A DNA stretch of 64,000 nucleotides from assembly GCF_024614185.1 (NCBI RefSeq), contig NZ_JAHTLF010000025.1, forward strand, positions 124,001-188,000, written 5' to 3'. Below are positions 15,298-24,271 of this stretch, piece by piece (the first letter of the stretch is position 1; each line of letters opens with the position of its first letter). The position numbers were made by a program, and so were the translations under genes. The DNA comes from Nocardioides carbamazepini (GTDB lineage: Bacteria; Actinomycetota; Actinomycetes; Propionibacteriales; Nocardioidaceae). Below the pieces are notes generated by a model that ran no database searches, had not been told where the DNA came from, and saw nothing but the letters and a program-made list of their open reading frames with translations.

Positions 15298-16805
15298 CCG
15301 GCGGGCCGACTCCCGCCCCGGCGCTCATCGAGGGCGCCTTCGTCTGCACCGCCGACGCCGAGCACCGGGTCCTCCCGCACGCCTCGGTGCTGGTGGTCGA
15401 CGGCCGGATCGCCGCGCTCGGCAGTGCCGGCGACGTCGCGCCGGCCGTGGCCGCGCTCCCCGATGAGCAGCGTGGCCGCCTGGCGCGGGTGGACGCCCGC
15501 GGCGCGATGGTGCTGCCCGGCTTCGTGAACCCGCACTTCCACGACGTGTTCGTCGACCGGGCGCGGCAGCTCCTGGCCGACGGCGGGTACGGCGACCCGC
15601 AGCCCGGCGTCTTCAGCCAGGGTGGCCACGTCACCGTGCTCTCCCAGGTGTTCGACGGCCTGCGCGGTCTCGTCGACCACCTGCGTCCCGACGAGGCCGA
15701 GGCGATCGCCCGCTACTCGCTGTGGACCCAGCTCCGCTGCGGGATCACCACCGTCGGTGAGGTCGGCTCGCTCAACCGGCCCGAGGCGACGACGGGCGCG
15801 CTGCGCTTCCTCGGCATGCGCGGTGCGGTCAACGGCTGGATCTCCGACGGCTACTGCGATCCCGCGACCGGCGCGTTCCAGCGCACCCGCAGCGTCGCCG
15901 ACATCGTCGCGGAGCTCGACGAGGTGGCCACGGCCTGCGCGGCCCAGCCCGGCGACCAGGTCCGGTTCCTGGCCTCGGCGATCTACAGCCTCAACATGTC
16001 CGACGAGCTGGGCGCGGCGATGGCCGACCTCGTACGCCGCCACGACGCGCGGTTCGCGACCCACGTCGCCGCGATGGCCAACGAGTCGGCCGCGAGCGTC
16101 GCGGCGTTCGGCCGCTCGTCGGTACGCCGGTTCCACGACCTCGGGCTGCTCGACGACCGGCTGCTCGCCGTGCACTGCGCCTTCACCGATGCCGACGAGG
16201 AGCGGCTCGTCCGCGAGCACGGCGTCCACGTGTGCATGGCGCCGGCCAAGTACGGCACCACCGGCGAGAACACGATGAGCGGCAACGGCGGCCAGTTCCT
16301 GCGCTTCAAGCGGGCCGGCGTCAACCTGTCGGTGTCGACCGACGGCGAGGCGGCTGCCGTGGCCGGCCAGATCGAGGCCATGCGGATGGCCTGGCTCCCG
16401 CAGAACGAGCTCGCCGCCGACGACACCGCGGTGCTGCCGACCGAGGCGCTCGCGATGGGCACCCGCAACGCCGCCGCCGGCCTCGGCTGGGACGCCGAGA
16501 TCGGCTCGCTCGAGGTGGGCAAGCAGGCCGACCTGGTGCTCGCGCCGATCGACGACTGGCGCTACCTGATGGTCAGCCGTCCGCTCGACGCCTTCCTCCA
16601 GATGGCGAGCTACACCGACGTCCGCTCGGTGATGGTCGGCGGGCAGTGGGTGATCCGCGACGGTCGGACCCTCGCCGCCGACGAGCGCGACCTCGAGGCG
16701 GCCGCCGTCGAGGCGACCCTCGCCGTGGTCGGGCGGATCGACGGCAACGCGGCCGAGCTGCGCGCCGCCTACGACCGCCGCTACGGCCACCGCGCGCGCG
16801 ACTGA
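15294..16805 (+). CDS. Metal-dependent amidohydrolase (ATZ/TRZ-like)
   Basis: 503 residues. The metal ligands of the amidohydrolase TIM barrel are present: H81-F-H83 in FVNPHFHDVF, a His in FATHVAAMA, a His in LLAVHCAFTD, and Asp in VSVSTDGEA. This is the subtype I/III pattern of deaminases and chlorohydrolases (guanine/atrazine type), suggesting hydrolytic removal of an amino or similar group from a heterocycle or amidine. The GTG overlaps the previous stop (GTGA). The substrate is unknown. Confidence 0.88.
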   Translation: MTGGPTPAPALIEGAFVCTADAEHRVLPHASVLVVDGRIAALGSAGDVAPAVAALPDEQRGRLARVDARGAMVLPGFVNPHFHDVFVDRARQLLADGGYGDPQPGVFSQGGHVTVLSQVFDGLRGLVDHLRPDEAEAIARYSLWTQLRCGITTVGEVGSLNRPEATTGALRFLGMRGAVNGWISDGYCDPATGAFQRTRSVADIVAELDEVATACAAQPGDQVRFLASAIYSLNMSDELGAAMADLVRRHDARFATHVAAMANESAASVAAFGRSSVRRFHDLGLLDDRLLAVHCAFTDADEERLVREHGVHVCMAPAKYGTTGENTMSGNGGQFLRFKRAGVNLSVSTDGEAAAVAGQIEAMRMAWLPQNELAADDTAVLPTEALAMGTRNAAAGLGWDAEIGSLEVGKQADLVLAPIDDWRYLMVSRPLDAFLQMASYTDVRSVMVGGQWVIRDGRTLAADERDLEAAAVEATLAVVGRIDGNAAELRAAYDRRYGHRARD

Positions 16806-16909
16806 CCGGTCGCGGCCCTTGCGGCGGCGTCCGGCATACCCGGGCATCCCCTTGCATCGATTTCCCAGATCCAGACAACACGAAAGCCCTGCTGGGCAGA
16901 TGAAAACAG

Positions 16910-18583
16910 GTGAGTGAAGAGATGACCGACACGGCAGACGTCCTGTTCGTCAACGGCGCGGTGGGCGGTCCGGCGGACCCCCAGCCGCCGGGCACTGCGG
17001 TCGCGGTCCAGGGGGAGCGGATCCTCGCGGTCGGCCCCGAGGACCGGGTCCGCGAGCTGCGCGGGAGCCGCACGGAGGTCGTCGACCTCCGGGGCGCCAC
17101 GCTGCTGCCAGGCTTCCAGGACGCCCACGTGCACCCGATCGCCGCCGGCGTCGAGTACGCCGTGCGCTGCAACCTGCGCGACAGCACATCGGTCAGCGGC
17201 TACGAGGACAGCACTGTGGCCGGCTACCAGGACCTCGTCCGCGCATACGCCGACCGGCACCCCTACCGCCCGTGGATCCTCGGCGGCGGCTGGTCGCTCG
17301 ACGTGTTCCCAGGAGGCGTCGCGACCGCCGCGATGCTCGACGCCGTCGTCCCCGACCGGCCCGTCTACCTCCCCGCCCGCGACGGGCACAGCGCCTGGGT
17401 CAACAGCCGGGCGCTGGAGCTGGCCGGCGTCACCGCCGCCACCCCCGACCCGTACGACGGCCGCATCGAGCGCGATGCCGACGGCAACCCGAGCGGCCTG
17501 CTCAGCGACGGCGCGATGGAGCTGGTGCGCCGGCTGGTCCCGCTCATCACCGAGGACGAGCTCGACGAGGGCCTGCGCTACGCCCAGGACCACCTGCAGT
17601 CGCTGGGCATCACGGCCTGGCAGGACGCCCAGGTCCTCATCGCGCCCGGCGCCGACGGCCAGAGCACGCTGGAGGCCTACCGGCGCGCGGTCGAGAACGG
17701 CACGCTGACCACCCGCGTGATCGGCGGTCTGTGGTGGGACCGCAGCCGCGGCATCGAGCAGGTCGCCGACATCGTCGCGGCCCGCGACGCCTACTGGTCG
17801 CCGCTGTTCCAGCCGCGGGTCGTCAAGATCATGCTCGACGGGATGATCGAGTTCATGACGGCCTCGATGCTGAAGCCGTACTGCGGGCACCCGACCGTGC
17901 GGCCCGACTCGTTCATCTCGCCCGACCTGATGCGGGAGATCGGGATCGCGCTCGGTCGTGAGGGCTTCTCGCTGCACATCCACGCCGTCGGCGACCTGGC
18001 GGTGCGCGACGCGCTCGACGCGATCGCCGCGACCCAGAGCGCCGATGGCAACCGCGGCTACCGGCACCAGGTGGCCCACCTCGACATCGTCGAGCCCGCC
18101 GACATCGCCCGCTTCGGCGAGATCGGAGCGCTCGCCAACGTGCAGATGGTCTGGGCCTGCCACGAGCCGCAGCTCGACGAGCAGAAGGCGCCGCTCCTCG
18201 GTGACGAGCGGTTCGCCTGGAGCTTCCCGTTCGGCGACCTCGTCAACGCCGGCGCCCGGCTCGCGGCCGGCAGCGACTGGCCGGTCAGCAGCGCCAACCC
18301 GATGGACGCGATCCACGTCGCGGTCAACCGGACCCACCCGGGCCTCGGGGGACCGGCCTTCCTGCCGGAGCAGGCGATCAGCCTCGCGGAGGCCGTCACG
18401 TCGTACACGTCGGGGAGTGCGTGGGCCAACCACCTCGACGACACCGGCAAGATCCGGACCGGCTACCTGGCCGACCTGGTCACCCTCGACCGCGACCTGA
18501 CGACGGTCCGGCACGAGGAGCTGTCCGCGGTGCAGGTGACGAGCACCTACGTCGGCGGCTCCCGCGTCTACGAGGCGAGCTGA
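16910..18583 (+). CDS. Amidohydrolase family 3 (YtcJ-like)
   Basis: 557 residues. Metal ligands are H73-V-H75 in FQDAHVHPI, the carboxylated-Lys position in VVKIMLDGMIEF, H-I-H in SLHIHAVGD, His in VAHLDIVEP and Asp in AAGSDWPVS. YtcJ-like enzymes hydrolyse amide, carbamate or N-substituted formamide bonds. An alternative ATG at 16922 has the better ribosome site (GAAGAG). There is a 104-base gap from the previous gene with no clear promoter; the 3' end touches the aminotransferase start (TGATG). Confidence 0.88.
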   Translation: MSEEMTDTADVLFVNGAVGGPADPQPPGTAVAVQGERILAVGPEDRVRELRGSRTEVVDLRGATLLPGFQDAHVHPIAAGVEYAVRCNLRDSTSVSGYEDSTVAGYQDLVRAYADRHPYRPWILGGGWSLDVFPGGVATAAMLDAVVPDRPVYLPARDGHSAWVNSRALELAGVTAATPDPYDGRIERDADGNPSGLLSDGAMELVRRLVPLITEDELDEGLRYAQDHLQSLGITAWQDAQVLIAPGADGQSTLEAYRRAVENGTLTTRVIGGLWWDRSRGIEQVADIVAARDAYWSPLFQPRVVKIMLDGMIEFMTASMLKPYCGHPTVRPDSFISPDLMREIGIALGREGFSLHIHAVGDLAVRDALDAIAATQSADGNRGYRHQVAHLDIVEPADIARFGEIGALANVQMVWACHEPQLDEQKAPLLGDERFAWSFPFGDLVNAGARLAAGSDWPVSSANPMDAIHVAVNRTHPGLGGPAFLPEQAISLAEAVTSYTSGSAWANHLDDTGKIRTGYLADLVTLDRDLTTVRHEELSAVQVTSTYVGGSRVYEAS

Positions 18584-19767
18584 TGGCGCCGGTGACCACC
18601 GCTGGCCGGCGCGAGGTCGTCGCGCAGCAGTTCCCGATCACGCACGACCGCTCGTACTTCGACGTCGCCACCTACGGACCGATGCCGGTCGCCGGCATCG
18701 AGGCGCAGACCGCGTTCCTGAAGGAGGTCGCGTCGGGCGGCCACGGTCCGGGCGTCGGGCACTGGTGGACCGGTGTCGACCTGATGCGCGCCAAGGTCGG
18801 CGGGCTGATCAACGCCCGCCCGGGCGACATCTGCTTCCTCAAGAGCACCAGCGAGGGGCTGGGCCTCCCGGTCCTCGGCCTGGACTGGGCGCCCGGCGAC
18901 GAGGTGATCACCTACGACTACGAGTTCCTCAGCGTGGTCGAGCCGTTGCGCGGGCTGCGCGACCAGGGCGTGAACGTCCGGTTCGTCGAGGACCGCGGCC
19001 GCCTCCGGTACGACGTCGAGGACGTCGCCGCGCTGATCGGCCCGCGCACCCGGGCGATCTTCCTGAGCCTGGTCAACTTCAGCACCGGCTTCCGCGCGCC
19101 GATCGAGGAGATCTCCCGGCTGTGCCGCGAGCGTGGCATCTGGCTGGTCGTGGACGCCGTCCAGGCGATCGGCGTCCTGCAGGTCGACGTCGAGGCGCTC
19201 GGGGCGGACCTGGTGTCGGCGCACGGCTACAAGGCGCTGTGCGCCGGCTACGGGATCTCGCTGTGCTACGTCTCCCCGCGGCTCCAGGAGGCGCTGACCG
19301 TCCCGGTCCCGGGGTGGAAGTCGATCGAGGACGTCATGGAGCTCAAGGACCTCACCCGCGGCCCGGACGACGTCCTGCGGCTCGCCCACGGCGCCCGCAG
19401 GTTCGAGTCCGGCGTGCCCAACCTCGGGGGGATGTACGCGATGGGCGCCAGCATCGACCTCTTCACCGACCTCGGGATCGCGGCGATCGAGGAGCACGTG
19501 CTGGCGGTGAGCGCCCGCGTCGCCGCGACGGTGGCGGAGCACGGCTACCGCGTGGCCAGCTCGACCACCGAGGGCGAGCGCTCCGGCATCGTGGCCTTCG
19601 AGTGCCCCGGCGACGACCCGGCGCGCGTCGTCGCCGCCCTGGCCGACGCGCGCGTGCACGCCGCCGTGCGCGAGGGCCGGGTCCGGTGCGCGGCCCACGT
19701 CCTCGTCGACGACGCGGACGTCGCGCGCCTCGACGACGCCCTGACCCGGATGGAGCGTGCGGCATGA
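18583..19767 (+). CDS. Class V PLP-dependent aminotransferase-fold enzyme
   Basis: 394 residues of the cysteine desulfurase / isopenicillin N epimerase / kynureninase-like fold. The PLP Lys is K217 in SAHGYKALC, with the cofactor Asp in LVVDAVQAIGV and the phosphate-binding LKSTSEGLGLPV segment. No persulfide Cys loop is visible, so desulfurase activity is unlikely. It may act as an epimerase, lyase or transaminase on an amino-acid-like intermediate. Its ends overlap both neighbours. Confidence 0.85.
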   Translation: MAPVTTAGRREVVAQQFPITHDRSYFDVATYGPMPVAGIEAQTAFLKEVASGGHGPGVGHWWTGVDLMRAKVGGLINARPGDICFLKSTSEGLGLPVLGLDWAPGDEVITYDYEFLSVVEPLRGLRDQGVNVRFVEDRGRLRYDVEDVAALIGPRTRAIFLSLVNFSTGFRAPIEEISRLCRERGIWLVVDAVQAIGVLQVDVEALGADLVSAHGYKALCAGYGISLCYVSPRLQEALTVPVPGWKSIEDVMELKDLTRGPDDVLRLAHGARRFESGVPNLGGMYAMGASIDLFTDLGIAAIEEHVLAVSARVAATVAEHGYRVASSTTEGERSGIVAFECPGDDPARVVAALADARVHAAVREGRVRCAAHVLVDDADVARLDDALTRMERAA

Positions 19768-20408
19768 GGCACAACCCTGTCTACGCGCTCACCGATCGGG
19801 CTGCCGTGCGGCAGCTCGTCGCGGAGCATCCGTTCGTGACGATCGTCAGCGCGACCTCGCGCGGGCTCGTCGCCTCGCACTACCCGGTCATCCTCGACGG
19901 GAGTGCGGCCGGAGGCGACGAGGAGATCGTGCTGCTCGGCCACGTCGGCCGGCCCGACGAGGAGCTGCACGAGCTCGGCGAGCACGAGGTGCTCGTCGTC
20001 GTCCACGGGGCGCAGGGCTACGTCTCGCCGAGCTGGTACGACCGCTCGGAGCCGGAGGTGCCGACCTGGAACTTCACGGTCGCCCACCTGCACGGCCGTC
20101 CGGAGATCCTCAGCGCCGAGGAGAACTACGCCGTGCTCGGCCGCTTCGTCGACCACTTCGAGGCCGGTCTCGCCCACCCGCGGCCGCTGGAGGGCACGCC
20201 CGAGGACGCCGCGCTCGCGCGCGAGATCCACCGCGGCACCGTCGGCTTCCGGATCCGGGTGACCCGGGTCGAGGCCAAGCGCAAGCTCAGCCAGGACAAG
20301 CCCGACGCGACCGTCGCGAACGTCATCGACGAGCTGGGCGCCGGCGGGCGCCACACCAACCCGTCGCTCGCCGCGGACATGCGCGCCCACGTCCAGGAGC
20401 AGCGATGA
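19764..20408 (+). CDS. PaiB-like FMN-binding protein
   Basis: 214 residues, the usual size of PaiB (FMN-binding split-barrel, described as a negative transcriptional regulator in Bacillus). Family segments MRHNPVYALTD, VSPSWYDRSEPEVPTWNFTVAHLHG and KRKLSQDKP are intact. WNF and the KLSQ(D/N)KP tail are hallmark positions. In this cluster it more likely acts as a flavin-dependent enzyme or sensor for a cluster metabolite than as a sporulation regulator. ATGA overlaps both sides. Confidence 0.87.
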   Translation: MRHNPVYALTDRAAVRQLVAEHPFVTIVSATSRGLVASHYPVILDGSAAGGDEEIVLLGHVGRPDEELHELGEHEVLVVVHGAQGYVSPSWYDRSEPEVPTWNFTVAHLHGRPEILSAEENYAVLGRFVDHFEAGLAHPRPLEGTPEDAALAREIHRGTVGFRIRVTRVEAKRKLSQDKPDATVANVIDELGAGGRHTNPSLAADMRAHVQEQR

Positions 20409-22729
20409 CCGCGCTGGCGCACGGCGCGCGGGAGGTCGCCGCGCTGCGGGACATCGCCGACCGGGTGCGCTGGGTCGCCACCTCGATCGTCGACGCGGCC
20501 AACCGCGGCCGGCCCAACGAGTCGGGCGTCAAGGTCGGCGGCCACCAGGCGTCGAGCGCGTCGATGGTCGAGATCATGGTGTCGCTGTGGTTCTCCGAGC
20601 TGACCGCGCTCGACCGGGTCTCGGTCAAGCCACACGCCTCACCGGTGCTGCACGCGATCAACTACCTGCTCGGGGACCTCGACGCGGCGTACCTGACGAC
20701 GCTGCGGGACAAGGGCGGCCTGCAGTCGTACCCCAGCCGGATCAAGGACCCGGGCACCGTCGACTTCTCGACCGGCTCGGTCGGCATCGGCGCGACGGCG
20801 GCGCTGTGGGCCGCGATGGCGCACCGCTATGCGCGCTCGCACTTCGCGACGACGCCCGCGGCGGGCCGGTTCGTCAGCCTGCTGGGTGACGCCGAGCTCG
20901 ACGAGGGCGCGATCTGGGAGGCCGTGGCCGACCCGGCGGTGGCCGGGCTCGGCGAGCTGCTGTGGATCGTCGACCTCAACCGGCAGTCGCTGGACCGGGT
21001 CGTGCCCGACGTCCAGATCGACCGGCTGACGGGCATGTTCGCGGCGGCCGGATGGCAGGTGGTCGCCCTCAAGTGGGGGCGGGCGATCACCGAGCTCTTC
21101 GCACGGCCCGGGGGCGCCGAGCTGCGCCGGCGCCTGGAGGACATGCCCAACGAGGAGTACCAGCGGCTGCTGCGGGCCGACGCGAGCGAGACCGCCGACC
21201 GGATCGCCGGCCCGCAGGGGAGCGCCGAGCTGCGGGCGCTGCTCGCGTCGTTGTCGAGCGCCGATCTCGCCGCGGCGGTGCGCGACCTCGGGGGGCACGA
21301 CATCGGGCTGCTGCTCGACACCTACCGGAACCTCGACCCGACCCGGCCGACGGTGGTCTTCGCCTACACGGTCAAGGGCCGCGGCCTGCCGACCGAGGGG
21401 CATCCCAACAACCACTCGGCGCTGCTCACGGGCGACCAGATGCTCGAGCTGGCCCGGGCCTGCGGTGCCGACCTGGACGACCCGTGGGCGCCGCTGCCCG
21501 TGGACTCGGCGGCCGCGCGGGTCTGCGCGGAGCGCCGGGACGTCATGGCCCGCCCGCCGGTGCCACGGCGCCGGTCGGACGCCGTACCGGTCCGGTTGGG
21601 GCGTGCGCACCGGGCGCCGATCTCGACGCAGGCCGCGCTCGGCCGGTTCCTGGGGGACCTCGCCCGGTCGGTGCCGCACATCGCCGAGCGGGTCGTCACG
21701 TGCAGCCCGGACGTCGCGTCGTCGACCAACCTCGGCGGCTGGATCAACAAGACCGGCGTGTGGTCGGTCGAGGACCGGCCGGACTGGTTCGCCGACGACG
21801 CCGAGCGGGTGCTCAAGTGGTCGGAGGTGACCCACGGCCAGCACATCGAGCTCGGCATCGCCGAGGTCAACCTGGTCTGCCTGCTCGGCGAGCTCGGCGC
21901 GACCTGGTCGCGCTGGGGGGAGCGGCTGATCCCGATCGCCACGCTCTACGACCCGTTCGTGCCGCGTGCGCTGGAGCCCTGGTCCTACGGCATCTACGCC
22001 GGCGGGCAGTCGATCATCGTCGGCACGCCCTCCGGCGTGACGCTGGCGCCCGAGGGCGGCGCCCACCAGTCGATCACCACCCCGTCGATCGGGCTGGAGC
22101 AGCCGGGGTGCATCGCATGGGAGCCGGCCTTCGCGCAGGACCTGGAGTGGTGCCTGCTCGCCGCGATGGACAAGGTCGGCGTCGAGGGCGGTACGTCGTC
22201 GTACTTCCGGCTGTCGACGCGGCCGATCGACCAGGCGCTCGCCGCGGTTCCCGAGGACGCGCTGCTGGTCGAGCGGCGCCGCAAGCAGGCCGTCGCCGGC
22301 GGCTACCGGCTCACCGACCACGAGCCGGGCACCGAGCAGGTCACGCTGGTCGGCGTCGGCGCGATCATGCCCGAGGTGCTCGCCGCCGCGGACGTCCTGG
22401 CGACCCAGGGCGTGCGGGCCGGCGTGGTCTGCCTGACCAGCCCCGACCTGGTGTTCCGCTCGTTCCACCAGCGCGGCCGGGTCGGCTCCGCGTCGGGAGA
22501 CGACATCGCCGGTGCGCTGTTCCCGCCCGCGTCGGCGGCGCCCCTCGTGACGGTGCTCGACGGGCACCCGCACACGCTGTCCTTCCTGGCCGGCCTGCGG
22601 GGCGACCCGATCCGGTGCCTCGGGGTGTCGGACTTCGGTCAGTCCAGCAACCTCGCGGACGCCTATGCCCTGCACGGCATCGACCCGGGCTCGATCGTCA
22701 ACGCCGCGCTCACGCTGGTCGGGCGATGA
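20405..22729 (+). CDS. Transketolase-fold enzyme related to homodimeric pyruvate dehydrogenase E1 (AceE-like)
   Basis: 774 residues. The N-terminal ThDP-binding domain shares AceE landmarks: GGHQASSASM, KPHASPVLHAINYLLG, DFSTGSVGIGATAALWAAMAHRY, the Mg2+/ThDP motif GDAELDEGAIWEA...NRQSLDRVVP, and MFAAAGWQVVALKWG. The middle domain has ELGIAEVNLVCLLGELG. It is about 120 residues shorter than classical AceE, and no E2 or lipoyl protein is encoded nearby. It could oxidatively decarboxylate a 2-oxo acid or act as a transketolase-like lyase/ligase on a cluster intermediate. Last gene of the tightly coupled run that begins with the binding protein. Confidence 0.82.
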   Translation: MTALAHGAREVAALRDIADRVRWVATSIVDAANRGRPNESGVKVGGHQASSASMVEIMVSLWFSELTALDRVSVKPHASPVLHAINYLLGDLDAAYLTTLRDKGGLQSYPSRIKDPGTVDFSTGSVGIGATAALWAAMAHRYARSHFATTPAAGRFVSLLGDAELDEGAIWEAVADPAVAGLGELLWIVDLNRQSLDRVVPDVQIDRLTGMFAAAGWQVVALKWGRAITELFARPGGAELRRRLEDMPNEEYQRLLRADASETADRIAGPQGSAELRALLASLSSADLAAAVRDLGGHDIGLLLDTYRNLDPTRPTVVFAYTVKGRGLPTEGHPNNHSALLTGDQMLELARACGADLDDPWAPLPVDSAAARVCAERRDVMARPPVPRRRSDAVPVRLGRAHRAPISTQAALGRFLGDLARSVPHIAERVVTCSPDVASSTNLGGWINKTGVWSVEDRPDWFADDAERVLKWSEVTHGQHIELGIAEVNLVCLLGELGATWSRWGERLIPIATLYDPFVPRALEPWSYGIYAGGQSIIVGTPSGVTLAPEGGAHQSITTPSIGLEQPGCIAWEPAFAQDLEWCLLAAMDKVGVEGGTSSYFRLSTRPIDQALAAVPEDALLVERRRKQAVAGGYRLTDHEPGTEQVTLVGVGAIMPEVLAAADVLATQGVRAGVVCLTSPDLVFRSFHQRGRVGSASGDDIAGALFPPASAAPLVTVLDGHPHTLSFLAGLRGDPIRCLGVSDFGQSSNLADAYALHGIDPGSIVNAALTLVGR

Positions 22730-22751
22730 GACGGGGTTATGAAACAATCGG

Positions 22752-22781
22752 TTGACGTCCGTGATAGAACTGTTGGATGAT
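22752..22781 (+). promoter_or_regulatory. Internal promoter before the monooxygenase gene
   Basis: TTGACG at 22752-22757 and GATGAT at 22776-22781, 18 bases apart, in the only AT-rich stretch between the two operons. CTGTTGGA at 22770-22777 overlaps it and recurs before two other genes of the island. Confidence 0.45.
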
Positions 22782-22807
22782 TTGAGCACGCGAACCGAGG
22801 AGATCTG

Positions 22808-24271
22808 ATGGCACTGCGCGTCGCCGTGATCGGCGGGGGCCCCGGCGGGCTCTTCCTGGCCAGCCAGCTGATGGCGGCCGACAAGGGTGCCGAGGTGACC
22901 GTCCTCGAACGGCACCAGCCCGACGACGCCTTCGGGTTCGGTGTCGTCTTCTCGGATGCGACGCTCGGCGCGATCTTCGAGGCCGACCCGGTCGTCCGGC
23001 AGGCGCTGGCCGACCACGGCCACCACTGGGACCCGGTCGAGGTCTGGCTCAAGGGTGAGCGCCGCTCGTTCGCGGGCAACGGCATGGCCGCGGTCCACCG
23101 CAAGAAGCTGCTGTCGGTGCTCCACGAGCGGGCCCGGGCGGCCGGCGTCGACCTGCGCTTCGGCGAGGACGTCGACGCGGAGCGCCTCGCCCGCCTCCGC
23201 GACGAGTACGACGTCGTGGTCGGCGCCGACGGCGCCAACTCCCTCGTCCGCGGGCTCCTCGGCGAGCAGGTCCTCGGGCACCACGTGGCCGAGGCGAGCG
23301 CCAAGTTCATCTGGTTCGGCACCCGGCACCTGTTCGACGGCCTCACCTTCGTCCACCAGCAGTCGGCGCACGGCAACTTCGCCGCCCACGCCTACCCGAT
23401 CAGCGAGGACGTCAGCACCTTCATCGTCGAGACCGACGAGGCCTCGTGGCGCGCGGCCGGGCTCGACGAGTTCGACGTCACCCAGCCGGCCGGGCCGTCC
23501 GACGAGAAGACCCGTCGCTACCTGACCGACCTCTTCGAGGCCGACCTCGCCGGGGCCGAGATCCTCGCCAACAACTCCCGGTGGACCTCGTTCCGCACCC
23601 GCTCCACCGAGCGCTGGTACGACGGCAACGTCGTCCTGCTCGGCGACGCCGTGCACACCGCCCACTTCTCGGTGGGCTCGGGCACCAAGATGGCGATGGA
23701 GGACGGCATCGCGCTGGCCCGCGCGCTGGCGGCCGGCCATCCCGACCTCACGACGGCCTTCGCGGCGTACCAGGCCGAGCGGCAGCCGGACGTAGCCCGG
23801 ATCCAGTCCGCGGCCCGGGGCGGGCTCGGCTGGTGGGAGCGCTTCGGCGAGTACTACGACGCCTTCGAGCCGACCCGGTTCGGCTTCCACTTCTTCTCGC
23901 GCTCGATCAACATCGACCGGATCGAGCGGCGCGATCCCGTGCTGGTCAAGGAGGTCCGCGACGCCTGGGTGGCCGCACACGGCAGCCCAGCCCTGGAGAC
24001 GCCGCTCGTCTGCGGCTCGATGCGCACCTCCGGCCGGGTCCTCGGCTGGGACGGCACGGACCTGTACGACGGCGCCGTCCGGCTGCCGGGGGCCGCGGCG
24101 GTGGTCGTCGTCGTGGACGGCACCGACGGCTACGACAAGGTCTTCCGCAGCGAGGCGCTGCGCCTGCGCACCGGTACGCCGACGGTCGTCGTCCTCCGCG
24201 AGGGCGACCGGCTCGACGCCGAGACGCTGGTCCTGTCCGGTCGCGCCGACGCCGTGGCGGAGGTCCGATGA
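22808..24271 (+). CDS. FAD-dependent monooxygenase of the salicylyl-CoA / 2-aminobenzoyl-CoA hydroxylase type
   Basis: 487 residues. FAD motifs: GGGPGGLFLASQL at the N-terminus, VVVGADGANSLVR near 140-150, and GDAVHTAHFSVGSGTKMAMEDGIALARAL near 280. The GSGTKMAMEDG block and overall sequence resemble the monooxygenase half of the bifunctional salicylyl-CoA 5-hydroxylase and aminobenzoyl-CoA monooxygenase/reductase, which attack an aromatic ring as its CoA thioester. The C-terminal old-yellow-enzyme half of those proteins is absent; about 110 other residues form the tail. GAGGAG precedes the ATG. The next gene overlaps by 4 bases. Confidence 0.83.
   Translation: MALRVAVIGGGPGGLFLASQLMAADKGAEVTVLERHQPDDAFGFGVVFSDATLGAIFEADPVVRQALADHGHHWDPVEVWLKGERRSFAGNGMAAVHRKKLLSVLHERARAAGVDLRFGEDVDAERLARLRDEYDVVVGADGANSLVRGLLGEQVLGHHVAEASAKFIWFGTRHLFDGLTFVHQQSAHGNFAAHAYPISEDVSTFIVETDEASWRAAGLDEFDVTQPAGPSDEKTRRYLTDLFEADLAGAEILANNSRWTSFRTRSTERWYDGNVVLLGDAVHTAHFSVGSGTKMAMEDGIALARALAAGHPDLTTAFAAYQAERQPDVARIQSAARGGLGWWERFGEYYDAFEPTRFGFHFFSRSINIDRIERRDPVLVKEVRDAWVAAHGSPALETPLVCGSMRTSGRVLGWDGTDLYDGAVRLPGAAAVVVVVDGTDGYDKVFRSEALRLRTGTPTVVVLREGDRLDAETLVLSGRADAVAEVR

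Noticed and set aside
18583..19767. Cysteine desulfurase (SufS/IscS)
   Set aside because: No active-site Cys loop and no suf/isc neighbours; only the fold and PLP Lys agree.
20639..23980. A 1113-codon minus-strand open frame across the transketolase and monooxygenase genes
   Set aside because: It spans two unrelated, clearly recognisable + strand enzymes and their intergenic promoter; composition is typical of antisense frames at high G+C.
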